Source of the DNA: an uncultured Erysipelotrichaceae bacterium
GTDB lineage: Bacteria > Bacillota_I > Bacilli_A > Erysipelotrichales > Erysipelotrichaceae
NCBI GenBank assembly: GCA_947167125.1
Contig: CAMVGT010000013.1
Coordinates: 1 to 49,117 of the forward strand
Length of the DNA stretch: 49,117 nucleotides
Direction: 5' to 3'
Shown: positions 33,758 to 42,225 of the stretch, in pieces
Layout: every line of letters starts with the position of its first letter
How positions within the stretch are numbered: position 1 is the first letter of the stretch
The notes under the pieces: generated by a model
Database searches by the model: none
What the model was told of the DNA's origin: nothing
The model's input: only the letters and a program-made list of their open reading frames with translations
Translations under genes and position numbers: made by a program

Positions 33758-34066
33758 TTATTCACTGTCACCTAATGCTTTCTGGACCTGATGGAGGACT
33801 TTGGCGCCTCTCATCAGTCCGTAGTCTTCTGTATTGACTTCCATGAAGTTCGTGTCCGGGAAGTCTTTTTTCAGCTGTGGAAGCTCGAATGAGATCTGGG
33901 GACCGATCAGCACAATGTCCGCTTCGCGGATCTGCTTCGCGGCAGCCCTTACGCCGTAGGCGTGAATCTCGCACTCGTAGTTTTCCTTCGCCGCCGCCTT
34001 GCGCATGGCGTTGGTCAGCAGTGCGGTTGACATGCCTGCGTTGCATACCAGAATAATGTTTCTCAT
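33758..34066 (-). CDS. PTS EIIB, lactose/cellobiose family
   Basis: A 102-residue IIB with the phosphocysteine loop VCNAGMSTALL (Cys8) and the IVLIGPQISFELPQLKKDF and MEVNTEDYGLMRG segments standard for this family. It receives phosphate from the IIA at 32171 and phosphorylates sugar bound to the IIC that follows 13 bases downstream. AAGGAGACACGG is the ribosome site. First gene of the PTS cistrons, behind a 142-base region with a strong palindrome. Confidence 0.93.
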   Translation of the reverse strand: MRNIILVCNAGMSTALLTNAMRKAAAKENYECEIHAYGVRAAAKQIREADIVLIGPQISFELPQLKKDFPDTNFMEVNTEDYGLMRGAKVLHQVQKALGDSE

Positions 34067-34171
34067 CCGTGTCTCCTTTTCTATTCATTCCATTCAGACG
34101 CCCGGCCGAAGCGCCTTTCGTTTCCTGACAATTACATATTAATTTTGTTCAATCAACACATCCATCAAATG

Positions 34172-34204
34172 AATTACCGCCTTATTGCGGTAATTTACCG
34201 CAAT
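34172..34204. promoter_or_regulatory. palindromic operator upstream of the PTS genes
   Basis: A perfect inverted repeat with ten-base arms ATTGCGGTAA / TTACCGCAAT around one T (34184-34204). A further ATTACCGC half-site (34173-34180) makes a second overlapping palindrome. There is no T run, so it is not a plain terminator. The core GCGGTAATTT recurs upstream of the GH78 and regulator genes at 36561-36577. Confidence 0.6.
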
Positions 34205-34208
34205 CTGC

Positions 34209-36482
34209 TCAGACTGTTTTCAGGCCTTCGGGAAGGTCGATTGTTTTGACGATTTCTCCGTTTTCCTTCTTCCATGACGCATGGATCATGCCCTTCGGGG
34301 TAATGACATCGCCTTCGGCCCATTCGAGCCAGCCGGGTACCGGGCTGAAAGATACGCTTGCGTATCCCGGTTCCGCCGGGCGGATGCCGAGCATGACAGC
34401 TGCCATTTCATACATGGGGATGGAAGCCCAGGCATGGCAGTCGCTTCTCTGCTGGTTGGGGGAATCGTGTTCAAGGGTTGTGGAGAGGTTCAGCTTCAGC
34501 ATGGTTCTCCACCTCTCCATGATATCATTGCTCAGTTCATAAAGACCTGTCTTTTCCAGGGCCCGCAGCTGGTAGAAAACCATCGGCAGGCTGCATGGCG
34601 TCAGTCCGCCTGTCAGGGACTTCACCATTGCCTGTTTCGCCTCTTCTCCTTGCAGCACATCGTTGAGGACAGCGAAGATCTGCGAAACCTGGGAGAACAT
34701 TTCCACACCCGGCGTATCCTGGACAAGGCCGGTTTCAGAAACGCATGTATTCTGAACCGCGCTGCGCACTGTGTCGTTGACACTGCGGTATTCGTCAGCC
34801 TGGTCGTGATAGCCGATATACGCAGCGATCTTTGCGGAAGCGTCGAGCAGCGTCATCGTCAGCAGTGACAGCATTGTGACATGCTTTCCTTCTTCAACGG
34901 GCGGAATGCCGAGCACCCACTCGTCGGTGGAATCAATATAGCCCCAGTAGCATTTGTCGAGGCCGCCCATGTTCTCAATGGTTCCGACCATGCCTGTTTC
35001 ATCAATATGATCCGTGAAGAAGCTGCACACGCGCATGACGGACGGCCAGTAATGTTTCAGGAACGCCCTGTCGCCGAAATACATCATGTGGTCATACAGC
35101 ATGAGCACGTAATACACAGAGAATACCGGGATGACGTTGGACTTGAAGCTGGGATAGCAGGCCGCGATCAGTCCGTCCGCTCTCTGGGATCTCGAGAAAT
35201 CGTCGATGGCCTGTCTGGCAAGGCGATCGTCGCCGCTGCTGACATAGGTAAAGAGAATCTGTGATCTTGTGTCCATGACATACTGCAGCTGTTCATAGCC
35301 CGGGCAGTCTTCATAGGTTTCGTGCATGCACGCCCGCAGCGTGTTTTCACAGATACGCCAGACATCCGCCAGTGAGGGATCGCTGGTACGGATCTCTGTT
35401 TTCACATCGAGCGGATAGCCGGTTTCCCGGTACGAGAAATCATGGATGGACAGTTCTTCTTCGGCGGTTTCGATTTCCAGCCTGATCAGGCGGAACTCGC
35501 GGAACGCGAACGGTTCATAGACTTCCGGGTCTTCCTCAGTGCCGTATCCGGCCGGATAAAAGATATCCACCGGGCCCATGAGCTCACCCCAGGTATAATC
35601 CAGGCGGTCTGCCTTGATCATGGAAGGCCGGCCGTCGATTTTGGTCATCTTCGCGTAGGCTTCCGATTCCAGAACTGACACTTTTGCGCCTTTGCCGCCG
35701 CATACGGACAGATCCAGATATCCGGTTGTCAGCTTTTCCGCCAGGATGTCGATGATTTCATGGCTGCCGGCGGGAATATGTACGCTGCCCTTTCCTGCCA
35801 GCATGGCGTCATACGCGTCTTTTTCAAGGACTGAGCTGACGATATGATGAACGCCTGTGAAGCGCTTTTCTGTCTGATACATGAGCGGAACCGTTCTTTC
35901 CTTCATAAACAGAGGAGAAACGGAAGGCACAAGAAGGAACGGCGGGTATGTCATCGGCTCATTCCAGCTTTCGTCGTCAAAGCCGGCTTTGTTCCAGGTT
36001 TTCAGAAGAAGATCACCCTTTACGGTTTCCTCCTGGAACAGGCGGATATATTCACGGTCGCGGCAGCTGACTTCGATTTCTTCCGCAATTCTGCATTTCC
36101 ATGAAACATCGGAAGACGGGACTGCCTCACATTCGCTGATTAACATGAAGCCGGGCGTCTGGGTGCGCCAGGCAGAACGGAATCCGCGGTAAGGAACCGG
36201 CGGATAGCGCAGCACGGCGGCGGCGAGCACATTTTCACCTTCCTTCAGGAACCTGCGGATGTCTGCGCGTTCGTAGAACCACTGTTTGTCATCGCCTCTT
36301 CTCGGCCCGGTGCATACGAAATGACCGTTGACATAAAAGCGATATCTTGTATCGGCGCTTACCTGTACGAAGATAGGTTCAGCGGGTGCTTCGTCAAGCG
36401 TGAAGCTGCGGCGGAAAAAAACCATGACGGGTTTTTCGCGGTCGTATTGTTCGTTGGTCCAGATCCAGTTTCTGATTGACAT
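34209..36482 (-). CDS. alpha-L-rhamnosidase-like glycoside hydrolase (GH78)
   Basis: A 757-residue enzyme without a signal peptide, so it acts in the cytoplasm. The N-terminal beta-sandwich region has FVQVSADTRYRFYVNGHF and ENVLAAAVLRY. An (alpha/alpha)6 barrel starts near TLRACMHETYEDCPGYEQLQY. The DCP-x-YEQ-x-QY stretch is a GH78 hallmark with its acidic residues, and VMDTRSQ and ALEKTGLYE lie further on. A C-terminal beta domain (EPGYASVSFSPVPGWLEWAEG) is typical. ATG 36482 is preferred since AGGAGG precedes it; the frame extends 17 codons upstream. It is divergent from the PRD regulator and probably removes rhamnose from imported or cell-permeable glycosides. Confidence 0.85.
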   Translation of the reverse strand: MSIRNWIWTNEQYDREKPVMVFFRRSFTLDEAPAEPIFVQVSADTRYRFYVNGHFVCTGPRRGDDKQWFYERADIRRFLKEGENVLAAAVLRYPPVPYRGFRSAWRTQTPGFMLISECEAVPSSDVSWKCRIAEEIEVSCRDREYIRLFQEETVKGDLLLKTWNKAGFDDESWNEPMTYPPFLLVPSVSPLFMKERTVPLMYQTEKRFTGVHHIVSSVLEKDAYDAMLAGKGSVHIPAGSHEIIDILAEKLTTGYLDLSVCGGKGAKVSVLESEAYAKMTKIDGRPSMIKADRLDYTWGELMGPVDIFYPAGYGTEEDPEVYEPFAFREFRLIRLEIETAEEELSIHDFSYRETGYPLDVKTEIRTSDPSLADVWRICENTLRACMHETYEDCPGYEQLQYVMDTRSQILFTYVSSGDDRLARQAIDDFSRSQRADGLIAACYPSFKSNVIPVFSVYYVLMLYDHMMYFGDRAFLKHYWPSVMRVCSFFTDHIDETGMVGTIENMGGLDKCYWGYIDSTDEWVLGIPPVEEGKHVTMLSLLTMTLLDASAKIAAYIGYHDQADEYRSVNDTVRSAVQNTCVSETGLVQDTPGVEMFSQVSQIFAVLNDVLQGEEAKQAMVKSLTGGLTPCSLPMVFYQLRALEKTGLYELSNDIMERWRTMLKLNLSTTLEHDSPNQQRSDCHAWASIPMYEMAAVMLGIRPAEPGYASVSFSPVPGWLEWAEGDVITPKGMIHASWKKENGEIVKTIDLPEGLKTV

Positions 36483-36560
36483 AGATGCCTCCTGATTATT
36501 TTTCATCATCAGTATGCCTGTTTCAGCGGTCAATATCCTTCATCTGTTTTACATGAATAA

Positions 36561-36577
36561 TGCGGTAATTTTCCGGA
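36561..36577. promoter_or_regulatory. second copy of the GCGGTAATTT operator
   Basis: TGCGGTAATTTTCCGGA lies between the divergent GH78 and regulator genes and resembles the palindrome at 34184-34204. The right half is imperfect. Confidence 0.5.
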
Positions 36578-36644
36578 CAGTCCTGCCAGCATTCAAATGA
36601 CCGGAGTGTGAAAATCTGTCTGCATTGTATATATGTCTGTATTG

Positions 36645-36660
36645 TATAATTATACATATG
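36645..36660 (+). promoter_or_regulatory. -10 box directly ahead of the regulator start (possible leaderless mRNA)
   Basis: A perfect TATAAT at 36645-36650 is followed by 7 bases and then ATG 36658, with no Shine-Dalgarno sequence in between. Transcription would start at or next to the A of the start codon. The -35 region is poor. Confidence 0.45.
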
Positions 36661-38553
36661 GAAGGCAGAAAAAACCGCGTCAGTCTCGAAGCAGTCCTGT
36701 CGAAACTATCATCCCGGGAATACATGACCGCGAAGGATATCGCGGATCTTCTTCATGTCAGCGAGAAAACGGCGCGCACGCGGATCTCTGAAATCAACAA
36801 CCTGATCGAAGACCAGGGCGCCCAGATTATTTCACGGCCCCGCTACGGTTTCAGGCTTGAGATTTCAGACAGCGGCAAATGGAATGCATATCTCAGCAGC
36901 CACACACTTTCCCGGGAAGCTTCCCAGGGAAGCTCGCAGGAGCGTATTTCCTATATCGCCCTGAAACTGCTGACCGCGGACGATTATATCAAGACCTCGG
37001 ATTTCGCCGACCAGCTTTATGTCTCGCCGCAGATCATCTCGGAAACCCTGAAGGACTGCGAAGCGCTGTTTGAATATCACCATCTGACCCTTGAGCGCAA
37101 ACCGTATTACGGCCTGCGGCTGATCGGATCGGAATTCAGCAAGAGAAACTGCATCGTCAGCTGTTTCCAGCATGAATTCGGCACCTTCTTTGAAGAACAT
37201 GAGGGTGAAAGTGAGCCAATCCCGGAAATCATCGATACCCTGATCGACTGCCTGCAGAGCCATCATATCCATCTGACAGAAATCTCACTGCAGTCGGCCG
37301 CCGCATATGTCTTCCTGAGCATTATCCGCTTTGGCCGCGGTTTCCAGATCGTCGACACGCAGCGCAAAGCCGAAAATACCGCCGGCTGTGAAGCCGCCAG
37401 GGACATCTACAACAGGCTTGGCATCCAGGTGACTGAACCGGAAATCAATCATCTGGCCATTTATATCGCCGCCATGCGGGCAAATATGGCAGAAGACATC
37501 CATGCCCGCGCAGTCATCACGGCCAGAATCGACGGGCTGACGGAAAAAATTTTTGAATCGATCCGCCATATCTATAAAGTGGATTTCTCCAATAACTTCC
37601 GCCTGCGGATCATGCTGTCGCAGCATCTGATCTCGCTTGATGTCAGGCTGCGCTACCGGATCGCGCTGACAAATAACGCCTACCTGGATATCCAGGCTGG
37701 CTATCCCTACGCCTATTCGCTGGCCAGTGAAGCGGTCGCTGTCTTAAAGCGGGAATACAACACGGAAGTACCAAATTCTGAAACAGACTGGCTGGCGCTG
37801 ATTTTCGCGACCGGCATCCATGACCAGAAAATACGGCAGAAGATGAATGTGCTTGTTGTCTGCCAGGCAGGCAGAGCCAGTTCACAGCTGCTGAAATATC
37901 AGATTGAACGCAATTATTCCGAATATGTGGGCAATGTCACATTCGCCACCCTGCATGAGGTGAAATCCCTCGATCTTTCGGACATCGACTTTATATTATG
38001 CACTGTCAGCGCGGCCCTGCCCGTGGATATTCCGGTCATGATGGTGGATGATATCAGTCTTTTTTCCAAAAACAGCACAATCGAAGCCGGGCTAATCCGA
38101 CACCGCCTTTCCGTCATTGACCGATTCTTCCATCCCAACATGTTTTTCACGGATATCAGGGTCACCGACAAAGCGGACATTCTGAAACAGCTCTGTGACC
38201 GGATGAGCAGAAACGTAAAACTGCCGGAAGGATTCTATGAATCCGTTATGGAAAGAGAAGCCCTTCATTCAACCGATTACAGCCCTTATGTCGCAGTTCC
38301 CCACCCGACAAAACTGATCACTGAAGAGGATATTGTGGCTGTCGCGGTACTGGACAAACCGGTCTTCTGGGGAAGATATGAGATCCAGGTTCTGCTCTGC
38401 GCGTTTCTGTCCATGAATGACGAAGAACCAACCCAGCTCTTCTATGAGGTCACTTCCCATTTCATCACCGACAGAAGAATGGTTGACCAGCTGATCAGGG
38501 ATCCGAGCTACTCCACCCTGATCGGCATACTGGGCACTGTCAGAATTGACTGA
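36658..38553 (+). CDS. HTH-PRD-EIIB-EIIA transcriptional activator (MtlR/LicR type)
   Basis: A 631-residue PTS-controlled regulator. Residues about 8-60 form a DeoR/HTH_11-type helix-turn-helix (EYMTAKDIADLLHVSEKTAR). A second helix-turn-helix lies at about 95-140 (SDFADQLYVSPQIIS). PRD domains follow around 185-285 (EINHLAIYI, His265) and 290-390 (SQHLISL, His323). A GAT-type EIIB has Cys402 in VVCQAG, and an EIIA-2 ends the protein with His549 in VAVPHP. HPr, IIA and IIB phosphorylation should set its activity. There is no RNA-binding CAT domain, so it binds DNA. It is divergent from GH78 and most likely activates the GH78/PTS genes. Confidence 0.9.
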   Translation: MEGRKNRVSLEAVLSKLSSREYMTAKDIADLLHVSEKTARTRISEINNLIEDQGAQIISRPRYGFRLEISDSGKWNAYLSSHTLSREASQGSSQERISYIALKLLTADDYIKTSDFADQLYVSPQIISETLKDCEALFEYHHLTLERKPYYGLRLIGSEFSKRNCIVSCFQHEFGTFFEEHEGESEPIPEIIDTLIDCLQSHHIHLTEISLQSAAAYVFLSIIRFGRGFQIVDTQRKAENTAGCEAARDIYNRLGIQVTEPEINHLAIYIAAMRANMAEDIHARAVITARIDGLTEKIFESIRHIYKVDFSNNFRLRIMLSQHLISLDVRLRYRIALTNNAYLDIQAGYPYAYSLASEAVAVLKREYNTEVPNSETDWLALIFATGIHDQKIRQKMNVLVVCQAGRASSQLLKYQIERNYSEYVGNVTFATLHEVKSLDLSDIDFILCTVSAALPVDIPVMMVDDISLFSKNSTIEAGLIRHRLSVIDRFFHPNMFFTDIRVTDKADILKQLCDRMSRNVKLPEGFYESVMEREALHSTDYSPYVAVPHPTKLITEEDIVAVAVLDKPVFWGRYEIQVLLCAFLSMNDEEPTQLFYEVTSHFITDRRMVDQLIRDPSYSTLIGILGTVRID

Positions 38554-38573
38554 GCAGACTGGTGATTATGAGT

Positions 38574-38607
38574 CAGAGCGGCACTGAAAAAACGCCGCTC
38601 TGTTTTT
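38574..38607 (+). terminator. terminator of the PRD regulator gene
   Basis: Perfect 9-bp stem CAGAGCGGC / GCCGCTCTG with an 11-base loop and T run. Confidence 0.85.
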
Positions 38608-38634
38608 GTGTATCTATGGAGGTGGGATTTTATC

Positions 38635-38855
38635 ATGGGGAGAAAAGCGAAGATTTCCTATGAAGATATGCTCAAGGCATGTGAGGATTATATAAACGGT
38701 ATTGCCAGCGCTAAACAAATAGCAGAGAGTTGTCACAGAGTTCAAGATTCCCGGTGAGAAAGGAAAGCTGTATCTCAGTGCTTTTATGGATCTGTATGAC
38801 CGCTCAATTGTTGGCTGGGCAGTCAGTGAGCATAATGATAATAATCTTGTATTCG
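38635..38855 (+). pseudogene. internally deleted IS3-family element fragment (orfA start joined to orfB core)
   Basis: ATG 38635, with a GGAGGTGGG site, opens MGRKAKISYEDMLKACEDY and SAKQIAE. This is the N-terminal helix-turn-helix start of an IS3-type OrfA, which stops after 40 codons at 38757. In another frame from about 38732 come VTEFKIPGEKGKLYLSAF and MDLYDRSIVGWAVSEHND, the start of the OrfB DDE integrase core. Everything between, and the catalytic residues after, is missing. It ends abruptly near 38855, where IS110 sequence begins. Confidence 0.7.
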
Positions 38856-39343
38856 ATCCCAAGTATGTAAAGTCACCTGACGGCCACAAAGATGACTGGC
38901 ATGATTCGCTGCATATCTGTCAGCTGCACAAATACAATCTTGTCAAATGTTCGTTTATTCCAAAAAGACAGATCAGAGAATGCAGAGATCTCGGCAGAAG
39001 ATATTTTAAACTCACAAATGAGCTGACTGCTGAAAAGAACGGATTTCAGAACTGCATGACTTCATGCAATATCGCGCTGGATCAGGTTTTTTCTGATCCC
39101 TTCGGCAAATCTGCCAAAGCTGTTATGAATGAAGTTCTCAGATCTGAAAGTGTTGATTACGATACAGTTCTCAAACTGGTAGATCCCAGGTGTAAAAAGA
39201 AAGATAAAGTCTTAGCTGCAATCAAAGGAATGAACCTCAAACCGGATCAGTGCTTCAAGATGAAAGATATCTCAAGGCATATGGAAGAACTGAGTTCTCA
39301 CAGAACCGAATCATTCACGATAAATTTATATGAGCAGATATAA
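38786..39343 (+). pseudogene. chimeric transposase frame: IS3 fragment fused to IS110-family fragment
   Basis: The frame is open for 185 codons. Codons 1-23 belong to the IS3 integrase core (MDLYDRSIVGWAV). From about codon 24 (DPKYVKSPDGHKDDWHDSLHI) it matches the N-terminal/middle part of IS110-type transposases: the K-x-D-x-x-D-A-like region, then RQIRECRDLGRRYFKLTNEL and the coiled region to KMKDISRHMEEL. The first catalytic Asp and the whole C-terminal domain are absent, so it cannot transpose. The end overlaps the convergent ABC permease gene by 18 bases. Confidence 0.7.
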
Positions 39344-41359
39344 GGCTGCAAATGGCATAACTAATAAAAAGAGTCCTATTGAAAAAGCAACAGAAAGATT
39401 TGAGAACCTGTGAACCAGTTGAGAGAAGAAGACTGCTGCGGATGATGCCAGTATCATCCGGATGATAAAAGTCAGAATCAGTATGGCAATGATGTGTAAG
39501 CCCTGTGTCCACTCTGGAAACATATGCAGACTCACAGCCGGATATTGTATCCCATAAAGGCCAATGCCGTGACTGACTTTAAGAAGGTATGGGATAAAGA
39601 CAGGTATTACCAGCAATGCCGCATATATGACATATTGAACCGCTCTGATTCTTCTGACTTTTTCCCTGCTGGCTGAAGCTGATATCTGAATCGCCATTCT
39701 GCTCTCATTCTCCCGCACTTCATTCACGGAGATCACAAAAGTTATGACAAGCATCAGAAAGGCTGCACTCAGGATATCTTCTTTCCTTCCGGCAATTCCG
39801 TAAAGGTGTTCATATCCGGTCTTATACAGGTATACTTCATCTTTTCCAAGAGATTCATACTGACCGGCAGCTTTTTCAAAAGCCATCTCGTTGTTCAGAT
39901 GTCCAAGGATTTCAGCCGAAAGGATGCTCTTAGCTTCTTCACTCAGTGATTCATCCGCCATATATTGATCCAGCAATGAATGCCAGTAAGCGAATGTATC
40001 CCTCTGCTCCTGTATATAAGCATCTTTGGCTTCACTTTTTTCACCAAGAAGTACAAGGCTGTAATTCCTGTATGCATATTCTTCCGCGGATAACGAAATC
40101 CTTGTGTCACAAGCCCTGTAAATCTGTACTCCAATCAGCAGGCATGCAAGCAGCAGTCCTTTTGAGTGAATCAGAAGCTTTCTTCTTTCAATTCCATAAA
40201 GAGAGACAGGGTACATCTTCTTTTCATATGAGCGGATTCTTTTTGCGCTTATAACAGACTGTTTTCTGATTCTCAGCAAAACAATACATGTACACGAAAG
40301 AATGATCATCCAGAGAGTCATAACAAGCAGCTTATTTACCGGAATACCGAAAAAGTTCAGATATACAAGCCGGGAAAGAAGGTCAGCGCTGTCTGAAATC
40401 TGCAGTAAGGAAAGACTTCGCAGCCATAAGGATGATGACCCGGCCATGAACAGCTGGATCAAAAGCATTATGATCATTGTGATTACTGAAGACAGCAGTC
40501 CGTCTGTCAGATGAACAGCTGTAAAAACGATCATGGTGATACTCAATGCCCATAAAAGCCTGAATATCATAAACAGGCATGAAAAGCCAATGACCGATAC
40601 AGCCATCGGCACCTGTGTAAAACCATAGACGCTTTGGATCGCTGCCCGCAAAGAACCGGAGGGCAGAATAATCCGGGCAATAAAGAATTCCCCGGCATAT
40701 AAAAACACAATAAACACTGTCTGGATCAGAATCACAGCACCCAGTTTTTTATAAACAAGCGTGCTGCCCCTGAGTGTTGATTTCTGCAGCAGCTCCATAT
40801 TCCCTCTTCTGTCATCCAGAACCAGCTTCATTGAAAGAAGGACAGCGGAAAGAATGATAAACAGATCGATTAACCGGTATTTATAAACAGTTTCTGTTCC
40901 CCAGAAACCTTTTTCAGTCTGTATGGTATCCAGCTTTTCATATACAGCATTTGCCTTCTTCAGTGTTCTGACATCGAAGCTGTTTTCATCCCCGAAGAGT
41001 CCCGAGCTGATTTTGATACTGTTTTCCGCCAGGTACTGTTTTCTCCAATCCTGATAGCCCAGTGCCTGTGTATTTCTTTCCAGAATGTGGTCATCCAGTC
41101 TCTTTTCCAGAGAAGGCCAGCCGGTCACATATTCATCAGAAGCTTCATACATCCCGTTCATGATCAGCTCATCCAGTTCCCTGATCTCTGCTTCAATATC
41201 TGTATTCAGGGAGTATTTCATTCCGATCTGCTGATAAGAATATGTATAGGTGCTGTCAGTCAGACTGTGATGAAAAAGAAGCATAGAAGTTATGAAAATG
41301 ATGGCCATCAGTATCCGTACGTATCTGTCCCTGAACAGCCGGATCAGTTCGTATTTCAT
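39326..41359 (-). CDS. ABC-2 type transporter permease
   Basis: A 677-residue membrane protein. One helix near the N-terminus (YVRILMAIIFITSMLLF) is followed by an extracytoplasmic stretch of about 130 residues. Two sets of about six helices are separated by a second outside loop (around SLSAEEYAYRNYSLV to KTGYEHLYG). This layout, and the ATP-binding subunit encoded just upstream with a 4-base overlap, make it the membrane half of an exporter of the ABC-2 group. Such pairs with lipoproteins often give peptide or lantibiotic resistance or export; here the cargo is unknown. It is last in the minus-strand series. Confidence 0.8.
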   Translation of the reverse strand: MKYELIRLFRDRYVRILMAIIFITSMLLFHHSLTDSTYTYSYQQIGMKYSLNTDIEAEIRELDELIMNGMYEASDEYVTGWPSLEKRLDDHILERNTQALGYQDWRKQYLAENSIKISSGLFGDENSFDVRTLKKANAVYEKLDTIQTEKGFWGTETVYKYRLIDLFIILSAVLLSMKLVLDDRRGNMELLQKSTLRGSTLVYKKLGAVILIQTVFIVFLYAGEFFIARIILPSGSLRAAIQSVYGFTQVPMAVSVIGFSCLFMIFRLLWALSITMIVFTAVHLTDGLLSSVITMIIMLLIQLFMAGSSSLWLRSLSLLQISDSADLLSRLVYLNFFGIPVNKLLVMTLWMIILSCTCIVLLRIRKQSVISAKRIRSYEKKMYPVSLYGIERRKLLIHSKGLLLACLLIGVQIYRACDTRISLSAEEYAYRNYSLVLLGEKSEAKDAYIQEQRDTFAYWHSLLDQYMADESLSEEAKSILSAEILGHLNNEMAFEKAAGQYESLGKDEVYLYKTGYEHLYGIAGRKEDILSAAFLMLVITFVISVNEVRENESRMAIQISASASREKVRRIRAVQYVIYAALLVIPVFIPYLLKVSHGIGLYGIQYPAVSLHMFPEWTQGLHIIAILILTFIIRMILASSAAVFFSQLVHRFSNLSVAFSIGLFLLVMPFAALYLLI

Positions 41360-42225
41360 AAGCCCTCTTCCCCGAAACAGCTGAGATAGACATCTTCCAG
41401 ATCAGGTTCCGCCTCATTCTTCGGATAAGGTATTTCCTGATCTGAAATCAGTCTGACATAAATACTGTCCCCTCTTTTGGACATGCCTGATATCAGACCG
41501 TACTTACGGATTTCATCGATTTCATTCTCTTTGATTTCCACATTGAACACTTTGCCGTTCAGCTGAGCACACAGCTGTTCCTGTGTTCCTCTTTGAAGGA
41601 CTTTCCCTTTGCGCATAAGCACGCACTCACTGGCAATAAACTCAATGTCCGATACCACATGCGTGGAAATGAGAATGATCTTATGTAATGACAGTTCCAG
41701 GATCAGATTTCTGACCGCGATTCTCTGTCTGGGATCAAGCCCTGCCGTCGGTTCATCGAGGATCAGGACCTGCGGATCTGCCAGCAATGCCTGAACAAGC
41801 ATAAGTCTTTGTTTCATGCCGCCCGATAAAGTATTGATCTTATCATGCCTCTGTTCATAAAGATTTACTTTCTTCAGCAGCAAAGCAGCTCTTTTTCTGA
41901 CATGTTCCGGCTTCATGTTTTTTAAAGCACCGATGTAATAAAGAAATTCACGGACCGTGAATTCCGGGTACAGTGTCTGTACCTGCGGCATGTAGCCAAG
42001 CTGATTCAGATATTCCTTACCGGATTTGTGAGTATCCTTCCCATTGAAAATCACTGTACCGTCATCACATTTCAGCAGTGTACAGATGATATTCATCAGG
42101 GTGCTTTTACCCGCGCCGTTGGGGCCGAGAATGCCGTAAATGCCTTCAGTGAAAACGGCACTGAAATCATCCAATGCCTTATTATCACCATAACTCTTTG
42201 TAATATGGTCAAGTCGAAGCTCCAT
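41356..42225 (-). CDS. ABC transporter ATP-binding protein
   Basis: A 289-residue ATPase with Walker A GPNGAGKST (about residues 34-42), Q-loop YMPQVQTL, signature LSGGMKQRL, Walker B VLILDEPTAGLDP and the switch His in ISTHVVSD. The last 80 residues form the small beta domain common in ABC-2 exporter ATPases. Its ATG overlaps the lipoprotein stop (TGATG) and its stop overlaps the permease ATG (ATGA), so three genes are translationally coupled. Confidence 0.95.
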   Translation of the reverse strand: MELRLDHITKSYGDNKALDDFSAVFTEGIYGILGPNGAGKSTLMNIICTLLKCDDGTVIFNGKDTHKSGKEYLNQLGYMPQVQTLYPEFTVREFLYYIGALKNMKPEHVRKRAALLLKKVNLYEQRHDKINTLSGGMKQRLMLVQALLADPQVLILDEPTAGLDPRQRIAVRNLILELSLHKIILISTHVVSDIEFIASECVLMRKGKVLQRGTQEQLCAQLNGKVFNVEIKENEIDEIRKYGLISGMSKRGDSIYVRLISDQEIPYPKNEAEPDLEDVYLSCFGEEGL

